This document shows, piece after piece, positions 23,941-34,672 of a stretch of DNA of 64,000 nucleotides. The stretch is from Rhodamnia argentea (Eukaryota; Streptophyta; Magnoliopsida; Myrtales; Myrtaceae). Each line of letters begins with the position of its first letter. Position 1 is the stretch's first letter. Both the position numbers and the translations under genes were made by a program. The stretch lies in NCBI RefSeq assembly GCF_020921035.1, contig NC_063155.1, forward strand, positions 30,435,294 through 30,499,293, written 5' to 3'. The notes under the pieces are model-generated. The model saw only the letters and a list, made by a program, of their open reading frames with translations. It did no database searches and was not told the origin of the DNA.

Positions 23941-26209
23941 ATGGCACGGAGGAGTCACATTCAGCCGGGGCACGAGAATGATTCACTACTTAGTGGACGG
24001 GCGCGACACGGATCACAAGCTTTATGGGACACCGAGGTAATTGCGGAATTTAGCATGTTAACTTGTCATTTGTCACGACATTATGAAAATAGTCACTAAT
24101 AGTTGATGTGACAATTTTGCGGATACCGCAAGCTGCAGGTTCTTAGATGTCAAAGAGCGGCGCAACACGTAGGTGAACTTGATCCGCGAATACTCCCTTA
24201 TCTCGCAAGATTCGGGATTTTACGGTGTTTATAAAATGGGGTTTGTCCGGCTTGATTGGCATTTGATTACGACATTGGTCGAGCGATGGAGGCTCGAGAC
24301 CCATACCTTTCATATGCCGGAAGGTGAAGTTACCATCACGCAGAGACATTGCGATGATTACGGGGCTTCCTATCGAGGGACTTGTCATTCTGTCCCCCCG
24401 ATTGGAATTGGGGCAATCTCCGTGATCATCCGCTTGGTGCTCGGCCACCTCAACCGCGCGGCACACAAATAAATTTAAGATGGTTGAGTGAAAACTTTCA
24501 CCATCTTCCCGAAGATGCCGATGAGGACACTCGTACTATATCATGCTAGGGCATTCGTTCTTCGCCCGATTGGAGGATATATTTTTGCGGACAAATCGGG
24601 TGCTCGAGTTAGTTTGCTATTTCTCCCACTATTAACGAACATCGAGGCCCCTACACGATGCAGGTTGGGGTTCCATGACACTAGCATGGTTGTATCGGGA
24701 GCTATGCCGTGCAACCGATCCAAACGCGAGGCAAATGGGCGGTGCCCTACATGTACTCCAGATTTGGGCGTGGGAGCGTTTCAAATGTGTCTCCCCCGGT
24801 CCGACTCCATTTGCTCCTTTCCCGGATGCACCTTTCGGTAGTCGGTATGTCATGTATTGCCTTTTTTCATTTCGTGCGTCATTAATTTTTTTGCAGCGCG
24901 TATAGTACATGAAATCTAAAGTTGTATGTTTCTGCAGCTGGAGTCGAGGCCGAACTACAACCGACGTCCCCACGCATATCGTGACACATCTACGCTACCA
25001 ATTTGATCGAATGGGGACCGATGATGTAAGTAATGATAGCAACGAGTGGGTTTAATATAATGTTAATCTTTAAATTTAGCTTTGGTGTAATTTGATATAT
25101 TTCATTACGATAACGGATTATTTGGGAGCCGTATGACGAAATTGAAGAAGATGTACGAGACACGCTTTCACGGACAAAACTATTGGAGGGCGAAAGTCCC
25201 ACTCATCCATCCTTTGGATAGTTGAGTGGCACTATCCAGGCCCGTGTACTTCGGCGGTTTCGGTTGCGGCAGCCTAATACCTAAGAATCCTCACGATCAT
25301 AGTGCCTTGCATGGTCTTGATAACACGCCACCCAAGACCGATTGGGAGAATAAGCATAGACGGTGGATCGATTTGTGGAACAGACGTGCCGAACGTATAG
25401 TGCGGGGTAGACATTCAACGGAAACACTCCACTTTCATTCCGGATATATGGAGTGGTTCCGTCGACATACAAGGAAGTGGATTTACATTGCGGGAGAGCT
25501 GCAATGGGTTCAACGGTTCGTGCATTTTAATTTTAATTTATTTCACTACTTATTTTAAGTCACATAAATTATTGATATATTGATAACTTTTGTTAATTTT
25601 AATATCATTACTAGGGTGACGGGGTTGAGCAGATCGTACATATCATGGATTCGGTCGGTCCATCTCCTCGAGCTTGGGAAAAAGTAAGGACGATAGCTAG
25701 GGCAATGTTATATGCCCGGAATGAGGAACGGCGGCTAACAATGATGCCAGCACCTCAACCAGCAACTACGGCAACACCCGTTGGGCCGGACGAGGAGGAT
25801 GACCCCCCCGAGACTGTTCACCCGACCCGGAGAAGTCCTCGAGCTCATACATATGATGATGTCGTCCCGTATTCCATGGAATATCATACAACGGATTTTG
25901 CTCCCGAGTTCACTCAGGGGTTCAGCCAACATTTCGATGCGGGGGTTCACCCGGTTCGCGGAACATTTGATGATCAACATCCGCATGGACTCCGGCTAGT
26001 TCTCCTTCGAGTATGGACCCGATTTCTCTCATTCTTATCCAAGTCCCTCCTACGAAGGGTATGACATATTTTTACAAGATATGCCTTCGTCATCGAGACA
26101 TCCTACTCGGTCGGACCCTCATTCTCGTCGGTATGACACTAGGCTTCCCGATCAACGGAGACAACCTCATTGCGGAACAGGAGGTCATGTAGGAAGACGA
26201 CATCGTTAG
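23941..26209 (+). pseudogene. Plant mobile domain (PMD/MAIN-like) gene carried by the MULE, frameshifted
   Basis: Starts MARRSHIQPG (exon 23941-24036, GT donor next). Homology resumes after an acceptor at 24138: LRCQRAAQHVGELDPRILPY, then in another frame GFYGVYKMGFVRLDWHLITT..LVERWRLETHTFHMPEGEVT, then TGLPIEG, LPEDADEDTRT, IGGYIFADKSGARVSLLFLP, WLYRELCRATDPNARQMGGA, WERFKCVSPGPTPFAPFP, FHSGYMEWFRRHTRKWIYIA, EQIVHIMDSVGPSPRAWEKV and the end CGTGGHVGRRHR. This order is the PMD (PF10536) layout of MAIN/MAIL1 and of PP7-like long-form proteins. At least three or four frame changes and one early stop separate the blocks, so it is not translatable as a whole. PMD genes are known both as host developmental/silencing factors and as transposon cargo. 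Confidence 0.8.
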
Positions 26210-27206
26210 TACATGTAATTGCAATTAACTTGATATCTATTATGAAGATTTCGTGTTTTTGTATATCTTATGCAATTATATGTCGTGTTTCGACACGTAC
26301 CCATTTTTATTTATTTGAAGAAAACACCAAAAATATAAAAATAAAAAACCACGGAAACGGTGCCCATGGTAACACAAATACGCAATTTTTTTGTTCATCA
26401 CTAAAACCTTAAAAATTGACCTACCACCAAAAACCGTAAACCCCGTGCATCAAAAGGGGATGGTGGAAGAAAAGCATTAGATGGAGCAATTTTAAAACAC
26501 TAATCTCCATTCAAGAAGATCATATAATTATTCAAGAAGATCATATGATTATTGGAGAAGCTACTTTTCTACGTTTCTCCCCGGTTTAAACACACGTCAG
26601 AAGTTTTCCAACAGGCAAATTTCATGTTCACTTTTACCCCGGCAAAAGTACACTTTTAGTGTCATAGTTGTGTATGAAGATTACTTTAGTGCAAAAAATT
26701 TCAAACGGATTACTTTAATACTAAGTCGGAGACAAAAGGATCGCTTTGGTACCTCCGGCAAAAAATTATCGGTGAAAATTAATACGTGGCTTGAGCATTT
26801 TCTCCTTTTAAATTTCATCCAAAAGGAGCTTTTGGTGATCAAGTTAGTAAATCTTGTGGAAAATTATGTGAATTCTGTCATCAGATTGTCTCGCGATGAA
26901 TTGTGAGGACTATAAAGAAGTGACAGTATTTTAGTGACTCAAGTGTAGTTGTAATTTTCGTTTTGTCGCTTGATTAATGGTGAATCATGTGCTGCTCCTC
27001 ATGGAGTATGTGTCGCCAATCGGATCGCGTAAATCCAGTGTCCGATATATTTTCTTGTTTTTTTATTATTGTGTTCGATTGCTTTTTTTTTTTTTCCTTT
27101 TTTTGAAACAACCGTATGAATAGCTTCAAATTAACTTGATCAGCGGAAAAAGAAATTAACTCTCATTTTTGCAGAGATATTATCAGTCCGTATTTCCTTT
27201 AAAGTA

Positions 27207-27270
<64 letters not shown>

Positions 27271-27900
27271 GGTCAACCCTCAAAAGATTCTATGCATGTT
27301 TCTATCTAACATGAAATCACCGATCCAACTACCCCGGCGAAGTCAAATTCCTATTTTGTTTTCCAATCAATGTTCGAGATAATTTTGATGAAATGTCCGG
27401 ATACAATTTATCCTTAAAAAAAAATATGAATCGAGTCGGTTCGTTCTCTCATAATTATTCCAAAAGAGCTAAAGACAACATATCGTGCGAGACACATATA
27501 TGAGCTCAACTTGCATCTTTCCAGCAACTTCATAGGATGAATGCTTTGACCAATGAAAATAATAAATTAAAAAAACCAATCGATCCCTTAAAAAAAAATA
27601 TAATGCCTACTCATATAAACACTCGGTAGATGATAGTTCAAAGTAACTTACAAAATGCATAGAGAGTGTACAGATATACTAATTATGTTTGAGAGTGACC
27701 ACGGAATTCTTTTGTCTGTTCAAATTTACAACCCTAGAGCAAAGAGGGAAAATCCTTAGCGGGAAAGTTACAACCGTCAAGTTACGCCGCACCATCTTGT
27801 GTCCAAGTGCTTCTTGTGAATTGGTATCACAATTTGCATACAAACAATTTTGACTCATCATCAATATATTTGCAAGTAACGCTCTCTTACATTTGATTCA
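26210..27900. other. MULE interior, AT-rich; contains (TA)n microsatellite
   Basis: A pure TA run lies at about 27208-27267. No coding signal was recognised. The stretch just before 27921 may be captured intron of the PR-10 gene. Confidence 0.5.
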
Positions 27901-27920
27901 ACGATAACAATTGCAGCTAG

Positions 27921-28215
27921 CCATTTCAAGTACGCGAAACACGGGGTTGGCGCTCCGGACCAGGACAAACTCACATACAGCTACAGCTGGATCGAGGCGA
28001 CGCCCGATGAACATATTCGAGAAGATCTCGTATGACATCAAGATCGAGGCCAACCCCGAGGGAGGGTCCATATGCAAGAACAGAAGCAAGTACTACGCCA
28101 CTTTGGTAACATTCGGTTCACCGAGGAGCAAATCAACGAAGGCAAGGAGAAGGTCTTCGGCTTGTTCAACGCTCTTGAGGGTTATCTCTAGGCCAACCGT
28201 AATGCTTGCTAAGAA
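27921..28215 (+). pseudogene. Captured Bet v 1/PR-10 gene fragment (second exon) inside the MULE
   Basis: After a TTGCAG acceptor-like site the sequence reads SHFKYAKHGVGAPDQDKLTY..SYSWIE, then in a shifted frame MNIFEKISYDIKIEANPEGG..SICKNRSKYYAT, then in another frame FTEEQINEGKEKVFGLFNAL..EGYL and a stop where PR-10 proteins have LLANPDAY. This matches the C-terminal two-thirds of Bet v 1-class proteins (major allergen Pru/Mal type), whose single intron precedes this exon. At least two frameshifts and one early stop break it. The intron-exon border suggests DNA-level capture, not a retrocopy. Confidence 0.85.
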
Positions 28216-29124
28216 TGTCAAACGTATGAGGTGATCACCGTCTATTACCACAAGATTGTCGATCTTATCATGATGTCTCTCCTAAAGGGTGTGTGTCTCT
28301 TCATGGTTGTTCATTTTTAATCTTGGGTTTATGTTCGGATTAAGGAGCCTCGGGCCCGCCCGTAGCAAGTCTCGAGATCGTTCGTTGTTTTGAGTATTTT
28401 GAGAATGGTGTGATGTCAAAAAATAAATACGAAGGAAATCCTCTTTCTATTTTCTTAGTATGCGCGTAATTTATTATTCCTTAATTTGATACGTGAAAAC
28501 TAAGGAGGGAAAACGTCAACCGTCAAAAAGCAACATGCTCTTTATTTCTAAAATAATTGGTGTCCGCACTATCATTATTTGGATAGTATATGACACCTCA
28601 ACTAACAATTTATTCTACAAAAGAATAAATCGTTAAGTACTTAGCTTACAAAGAACGGCTAGGTGTTTGAGGTCCCGTATGCTCGATACTTAAAACTCCA
28701 ATTCGTTTGCACCTTCTTAATTACAATGTACTGAATAATCGTTATCAATTTCGTGATCAACCCAATTTGCCTACTTAATTAATTATGATTAATACATACT
28801 CTTCCAACAACTCTGTCATTTGGATCAAATGAAATTAGCGCATCCCATGCGAAGTTAATCCAATTATAGACAATATGAAAATGATAGGAGTGTTGTGTTG
28901 TACATTTTACAATCTAATTCGTCCACAATTTGTAAAATGAAAACCCATTGACCATTTAGCCGATGCCTTTTTCTTCCCCAACCTTGACCGCTTTCATATG
29001 TCGGATTAATTATTTCCTAATCATTCACTCTATAATACAAGTCCTGTTTCTATCATTGAACGAATCCAAATATATAATTATTTATGATTTGTTTTATTTC
29101 GTGAAGCCGGTTAGCATTGGTGGG
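28216..29124. other. MULE interior between PR-10 relic and right terminus
   Basis: AT-rich, with no gene recognised. Confidence 0.5.
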
Positions 29125-29419
29125 GGAGACCGGCTGCCGGTCGGCACTTATAGTGCCGAACGGATCGCCGGTCGGCACTAATATCGCTGAAGCGGCAGTC
29201 CGTTCGGCACTATAAGTGCCGGCCGTGATCCGTTCGGCACTATAAGTGCCGACCGGACTTAGTCCGCGAGGCTTCCCGACCGCTCGGCAGTATGATTGCC
29301 GAGCCGAGTGTCGCTTCGGCACTATGATCGCCGAGCGACACCCGATTTGGTAAATAAAAAAAGTCAACCCCTGATTTGGTAATTATTTGGTTTTTTACAC
29401 CTGGTTTGGAAAAAAGCCC
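29125..29419 (-). repeat. Right long terminal inverted repeat of the large MULE
   Basis: Inverted counterpart of 16556-16850. It carries about six palindromic modules such as GTTCGGCACTATAAGTGCCG between about 29125 and 29340, then the conserved outer 125 bp. Confidence 0.9.
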
Positions 29420-29428
29420 GCAGAAATG
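29420..29428. repeat. Right 9-bp target-site duplication of the large MULE
   Basis: GCAGAAATG, identical to 16547-16555. Confidence 0.95.
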
Positions 29429-29868
29429 GAGTTTGCCAACTGACTTGTTCACGAAGTCTTAACTAGTTACATGACTTTAGAGAATGTATTGACTTTTTGG
29501 GAAACCAGAATCGATCCGTTTTGCCAAGATGATTTCAATAATTTTCTTCACGAGTAAAGTGATTTTTCTATTAAAAGAAGGGTTTTGAACTTTAAGACAA
29601 TCCTTCGACTAAAAAAAAAATTTTAAGAAGATCCGATGAATGTGATTAAAAAACAGTGAAGGATACCTTAATCACCGATCAAGGGAGAATTAAACCAGCA
29701 AAGCTAATGAGCATAAGTGATGGTGAAGGAACTAGGCTAGTTCTAAAGATTAAAGTGCCCAAAAGAACATTACACCTTTGTAAATCCGAGAAGGAAAGAA
29801 TTTGGGTGCTCTCTTTTAAGGCTACACATGAATCGTTGTCGGTGTGTTCATGTCTTGAACTCGTGAAC

Positions 29869-30556
29869 ATGGCCATGGAAGGATTAAGGTTGTGCAATTC
29901 ATGGTTCTTCATGAGCTGCATCCTCTTGTTCGCTTTGGCCACGGGAAACGAAACCCGCACCTCTCAAAACAAGGTAATTAATTTAAGACTTTTCTGATAA
30001 TTTTTCCCGTCAAATATAAAACCCACTGAGCATCATGTAAGTTCGAATAGTTTGATTTTACGTCCTATCTTCTTGATCACAGAACAAGTGCACCTACGCC
30101 ATAACCATAGAAACGACTTGCACAGACGGGGCTGAGACCTCGGACCACGTGGCCATCCGGTTTGGCGACACGAACTCCACCGACATCGTCGTCCGCCGTC
30201 TCAACGCCAAGCGTTTCCACACCCTCGATCCCCTCCAGCCCGCTGATTCCCTCGACGACGTGCCGCGGAAGCCGTTCCGAGCTTGCGCGGTGGACGAGTT
30301 CCACGTCGCCGGCGAATGCGTCGAGTCGGCGGTGTGTTACCTCTACTTGAAGCTCGCCGGAAGCGACGACTGGCGACCGGGATTTGCGAAGGTCGAGGTC
30401 CTCGGGGGACCCCATTTGAGCTCCGAGTATTTCTACTTCCGTCGATATTTGCCGCGACGAGTTTGGCACGGCTCCGATTCCTGCGAGAAGGAGGTCACTC
30501 CTATTGGAATTAAGAGCAAAAGGAAGGTCTTCGCAACGAAGAGATTTGTCGTTTGA
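29869..30556 (+). CDS. ATS3-type embryo-specific protein (PLAT/LH2-like), two exons
   Basis: Exon 1 is 29869-29973 and exon 2 is 30083-30556, phase 0, giving 192 aa. Residues 1-26 form a signal peptide (LCNSWFFMSCILLFALATG). The mature part carries the ATS3 (PF06232) signature: NKCTYAITIETTCTDGAETS, DHVAIRFGDTNSTDIVVRRL, FRACAVDEFHVAGECV, VCYLYLKLAGSDDWRPGFAK and FYFRRYLPRRVWHGSDSC. Six or more conserved Cys residues fit a secreted disulphide-bonded beta-sandwich. Arabidopsis ATS3 is embryo-expressed; the biochemical role is unknown. The gene begins only about 440 bp from the right end of the large MULE, so its promoter may be truncated or influenced by the element. Confidence 0.93.
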
Positions 30557-30641
30557 AAGAAAGGAATTGTATGCCATTGGATATTATTCTTTGCAAATTA
30601 TGTGCAGCTTCTATTTTGTTGTTTCAGCTTGCTAGAGCAAA

Positions 30642-30647
30642 AATAAA
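30642..30647 (+). promoter_or_regulatory. Polyadenylation signal of the ATS3-type gene
   Basis: AATAAA about 86 bp after the stop codon. Confidence 0.5.
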
Positions 30648-30659
30648 ATCTTTATATTC

Positions 30660-32450
30660 AACGTAGCAAGCTCTAGTTAAATAACTAACACTACCAAAGT
30701 TTGTTGCCCAGCAAAAATTTGTGCTTATACCAAATCTCATGCGGAGTATAATTGTAGAGTTGGTTTTTTCTTTTATTTTTCTTTTTACACGCATTGATAC
30801 ATCATCGTATTTGGTTCTTGTCCTATTTCCATGAATGAAAATCCGATGATAACTTATGATGTGTAGCCCGTCTCATTCATTGATGTCCAAAGTCTTCGGT
30901 TAATGTCGGTCCGTTATACGGTTTTGGACCTTGCAAGGAATAATTTACGGAACCGGAGCCGAATCATTAAATATCTTCCTTAAGGAGAAGTTGACTCCAA
31001 AAAAGTGCATTTCGAAATCATGAAATACTCGACTAACTTCTTGGACTAGGCAAGATCATTTACACGGAAACATGAAATACAAAAGTACTTAAGATATAAG
31101 TGGGAGGTTGCTTCCATGAATAAGTAAAGATAACCTCTTCTGGTTTTTGGGGCCATCGAAGTGAAAGACCACCTTAAGCTTCCGGCTCGTTCAAGTTACG
31201 TTTGAAACCACTTACTATATCTCGGACAGTGCCCTGTGTCCACTGTCCACCGGCCAAGACGGTCCCGAAGAGAAGACACATGTCCGGCTTCAGAAGACAG
31301 TCTGGATGCATTCATTCTCGGCAACTGTCGGGCGGTCCCTACGTAAATCAGGAAACTGGCGATGATGAATTCACGTGCATATCGGTGCACGTGAATGCTC
31401 ATAACTTCGATCTGTCCCATCACTATTAGGGTCGTCTCGGACTCCAAAGATTCTTTGTGTCCCCCGTAGTGTTATACGGTCCGTTTCCATCCATTCATCT
31501 TGGGCTATGGTAGAAAGAGGGAGAGAGTCTTTGGACTTATCTATATTCTATCCATTAGAAGATTTATCCCAATACACATGTATAAAGATTAGCCAGCAGT
31601 TCCATTTTCTGTTAGCGGCGACACTTTATAACACGACACGACACGACAATATCATAGTCATATTACGTGAATTTATTAAGAGACAGTCAAGCTCGGAAAA
31701 TATATTACTCGAAAGTGTATACAAGCTGGCAAGTTTCTATTTTATTTTTCTTGTGCGTGAAAGTTATCTTGTTATCACGTCGAATTATTTTCATATGACA
31801 CAAAGTGACATAAATGACGGATGTGGATATGCATATTAGACTTGAGATTCTAGCTGAAATGTTAGTGAGCTTGATTTTAATGTAGCAACTTGATAAGATT
31901 TTGATCGATTCGATGATTGTCGTTGCAAAATCTAATACGATGGTGATAGAATCGGTAATTTTAACATCTTCGGACAACTACAGTGTTTGATACATCTTTA
32001 AAACTAAAAGTGGAGTAATAAGAATAGACATATGAAATCATAGAAAAATGTCTGTTTAGTTTTAAAATCTCTATTAATTTTTTTTTTGTCAAAAAGAAAA
32101 TTGTACTCATTACTCGAAAGGATACAAGAAAAGTACATAAACTTGTAGCAAATAAAATTGAAGCAATACTACAAAACAAATCTAAATCCAAAAAACGAGG
32201 ATCAACAGAGCACTAATAGGGTTAAGCACACAGTCGTTTTAAAAGAACAAATCTATCAAGTAAAATAGTCCGTAGCTAGTCATTGGATTTCGCATAATCA
32301 CCAATGATAAGAACACACCGGCAATAACTATGGCGTTGTTAGTTGGCGGTGCGTGTCTGGGTTGGCCTTCCTCTACATTATCGTAGTACAGAGACAATAA
32401 AAATATGTTGAACATACACAGATCTAACATTTGGAAGAGCAAATTTCGTG
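30660..32450. other. Intergenic spacer downstream of the ATS3-type gene
   Basis: AT-rich, with no gene or clear repeat recognised. Confidence 0.5.
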
Positions 32451-32458
32451 GTTCAACA

Positions 32459-33206
32459 TAGAGGTGGCAAAATGGGTCAAAACCCATATTTTGACCCATA
32501 TTTATTAGTGTGTGTCATAAATGAGTTGCATTTAGTTTTAAAAATAAGCTTAATTAGGTTATAAATGGGTTACTTAACAACTTAATGAGTCTTAAATGGG
32601 ACATAAATGGTTTACCTAATTATCAATCATAAAAAAATTTTCTAATTTTAAATTTTTTGATGTTTTAAATTTTTTGATTTATTTTATTTTTTCTTTTTTC
32701 ATCTACGAAATCTTGCGAGGATCGCAAATTTTTTCATAATTTTATAGTTATATTTATATTTATTTATTTCTTTTTTTTCCTTGTTCCTTCGAGACAATCA
32801 GCCCGTGACAATCACAAGCAAGCTCGAGACTTGCCGGCCTCGGGCGAGCTCGAGGCTTGTTTGGGTTTGGCCGATCACTTGGTTGTCGATCGTTACAGGT
32901 GGATGGTCGAACATTAGACAGTGCCGGCCGTCGATTGGTCACGGGGTAGCCAATCGTTGACCTGTTGTCAGACGCTACCGGCGAAGGAAGAAGGAAATCC
33001 GGTGATTTTCTAGAAAAAAAAATAAAAAATTGAAATTTATAACACATAATTTGTTTAATTGGATTAACTATGAAAGTGTTTTATTTATATGGGTTGGGTC
33101 GGTATTAATCACTAGATTTGTATTGCGTAAAAATGAATTAAAATTGGTTAAATCGGTCAATATAGGTAGATCATTTTTGACTTGATCCATCCGTTTGTGA
33201 GGCTTA
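32459..33206. mobile_element. hAT-type non-autonomous element (748 bp)
   Basis: Flanks are GTTCAACA (32451-32458) and GTTCAACG (33207-33214), a 7/8 duplication. The left end is TAGAGGTGGCAAAATGGGTC, and the right end in reverse is TAAGCCTCACAAACGGATGG. There is no transposase frame. Confidence 0.65.
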
Positions 33207-33655
33207 GTTCAACGAGATGCCAAAGCCTTGCGATCACCATTGAAATCGTAGGCAAAAGACTTGTACATGGACAAAGCACATGGATATCGAATCCCCCGAG
33301 AGCATATTTTATAGCTCCAATCTCTCATATCTATAATTAAATTGGGAGAAGGGAACTATTAGGTCTAGATCGAGATAGAAGAAAATATGAGAAAAGAACA
33401 AGAAAATTCAATCAAAATAGATTAGGAAAGGATAGCTTTTAGATTTAGAACTAGATCGGAGAGTTTAAATTAAATAAAATAAATAAGAGAGGGAGGGGAG
33501 GGTGAGACTAGCTCAAATCCTCTTTATGATTGAAAGTTGAAGAAGATATGGAGAGTGAGAAGGGAGCGAGAGAAAAGGATTTCTAGCCTGTGTTAACTTT
33601 GCTACAGGTGTGTTGTGTAAAAGAGTTTTTTTTGGTCGAAGTATAAAAGAGTTTA

Positions 33656-34495
33656 GGGAAAATTTCAAAAAAGAATCTGAAATCCTCTCATTTTCTCAAA
33701 AAAATGCCCAAATGAGCCTTATTTCAAATGAGGGCTTGAAGTGCCCTTATTTTTTCAAACAAAAGTCCGAAGTGAACGTTGTTTCAAATAATGGCCTGAA
33801 GTTGCCATGAAATTTCAAAAAGGGCTTGATTTTGAGGGTATTTCGATCTTTTTCTATATTTATTTTTTTTCTTTTTTGTTAAAATTTTCTTTTTTTTGTT
33901 TCTTTAAAATTCAACAAAAAATTTCTTTAAAAAAAAACATACAAAGTTGGGAGGCTGCTCCTCCCGCCTCTGGCCGCCACCCCACCGCCCAAGGGGAGGG
34001 GCGGCGAAGGTCGGCGGGGTCGCCGGCGCCTCGGCAAGGGCCGGCCAAGGAGAGGGTTGGGCCCTCTCTAGGATCTAGGCGAGGGGTCGCCGGCCCTCGC
34101 ATTGACCGGGGGAGGGGCGACGACCCCTACCTAGGTTAAGGCAAGGGTCGTCGATCCCCATCCCGACCTGGGCCGGGGCCGTTGGCCTTTGCCGCCCTCG
34201 CCAACCCCCCACTAATGGTGGGCCGGCTGCCATAGGCGAGAGGGGTAGCCCTCTCATCGGTATGGCTGTTTTTTCATTTTTAAAAATCAAAAAAGGAAAA
34301 AAATAAAAAAATAATCAAAGTGAGAAATAAAGAAAATGCCCTTGAGGTCAAATCATTTTTTGAAATTCTATGGTAATTTCATGCTCTTATTTAAAATATA
34401 TTATTCCACTTTAGGTTTTTATTTAAAATAAGGTTCACTTGAGACCTTTATTTGAGAAAATGAGAGGACTTCATGCCTTTTTTTGGAATTTTCTC
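33656..34495. mobile_element. Non-autonomous MULE-type MITE, family 1, copy B (840 bp)
   Basis: Left GGGAAAATTTC..GAAATCCTCTCATTTTCTCAAA; right in reverse GAGAAAATTCC..GAAGTCCTCTCATTTTCTCAAA. The inner part of each end repeats CTTATTTCAAATGAGG-type motifs. Flanks share AAGAGTT (33647-33653 and 34496-34502). The interior at 33960-34250 is very GC-rich with GGCCGGC-type motifs. Confidence 0.75.
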
Positions 34496-34672
34496 AAGAG
34501 TTATTAACGCAAAAGAAAATAGATGGTATCTTGAAAAGAAACTGCAGAAAAAATTTATGAATGACGCCGGATTGGAACGAAAAACCGGTTCTTTCGGTCC
34601 GACCGGACAAGTCAGCTTACTGGGAGTGGGATCTAAACATTATCGAAGTGGTGCTGTTGCAGAGAGAAGGCA

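Larger units (their letters stand above)
16556..29419. mobile_element. Large Mutator-like element (MULE), 12.86 kb, with transposase, PMD passenger gene and captured PR-10 fragment
   Basis: Both ends begin GGGCTTTTTTCCAAACCAGG in inverted orientation, then share ATTTACCAAATC, GTTGACTTTTTTTATTTACC and GGTGTCGCTCGGCG. The inverted ends run about 280-300 bp. An exact 9-bp duplication flanks the element, the Mutator hallmark. Contents: transposase 19889-22538 (minus), long foldback 23324-23637, PMD pseudogene 23941-26209 (plus), a (TA)n run at about 27208-27267 and a Bet v 1-type exon relic 27921-28215 (plus). The spacing and the perfect duplication argue for one insertion event of the whole 12.86 kb. 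The transposase reading frame switches inside a repeat tract, so present activity is uncertain. Confidence 0.93.

Noticed and set aside
29125-29340. Possible CRISPR-like repeat array
   Set aside because: Modules are palindromes with variable sequence and irregular spacing in a plant nuclear transposon end; there are no cas genes.
30077-30577. 166-codon minus-strand ORF opposite the ATS3-type gene
   Set aside because: It is an antisense shadow of a GC-rich coding exon; the plus strand carries the conserved protein.
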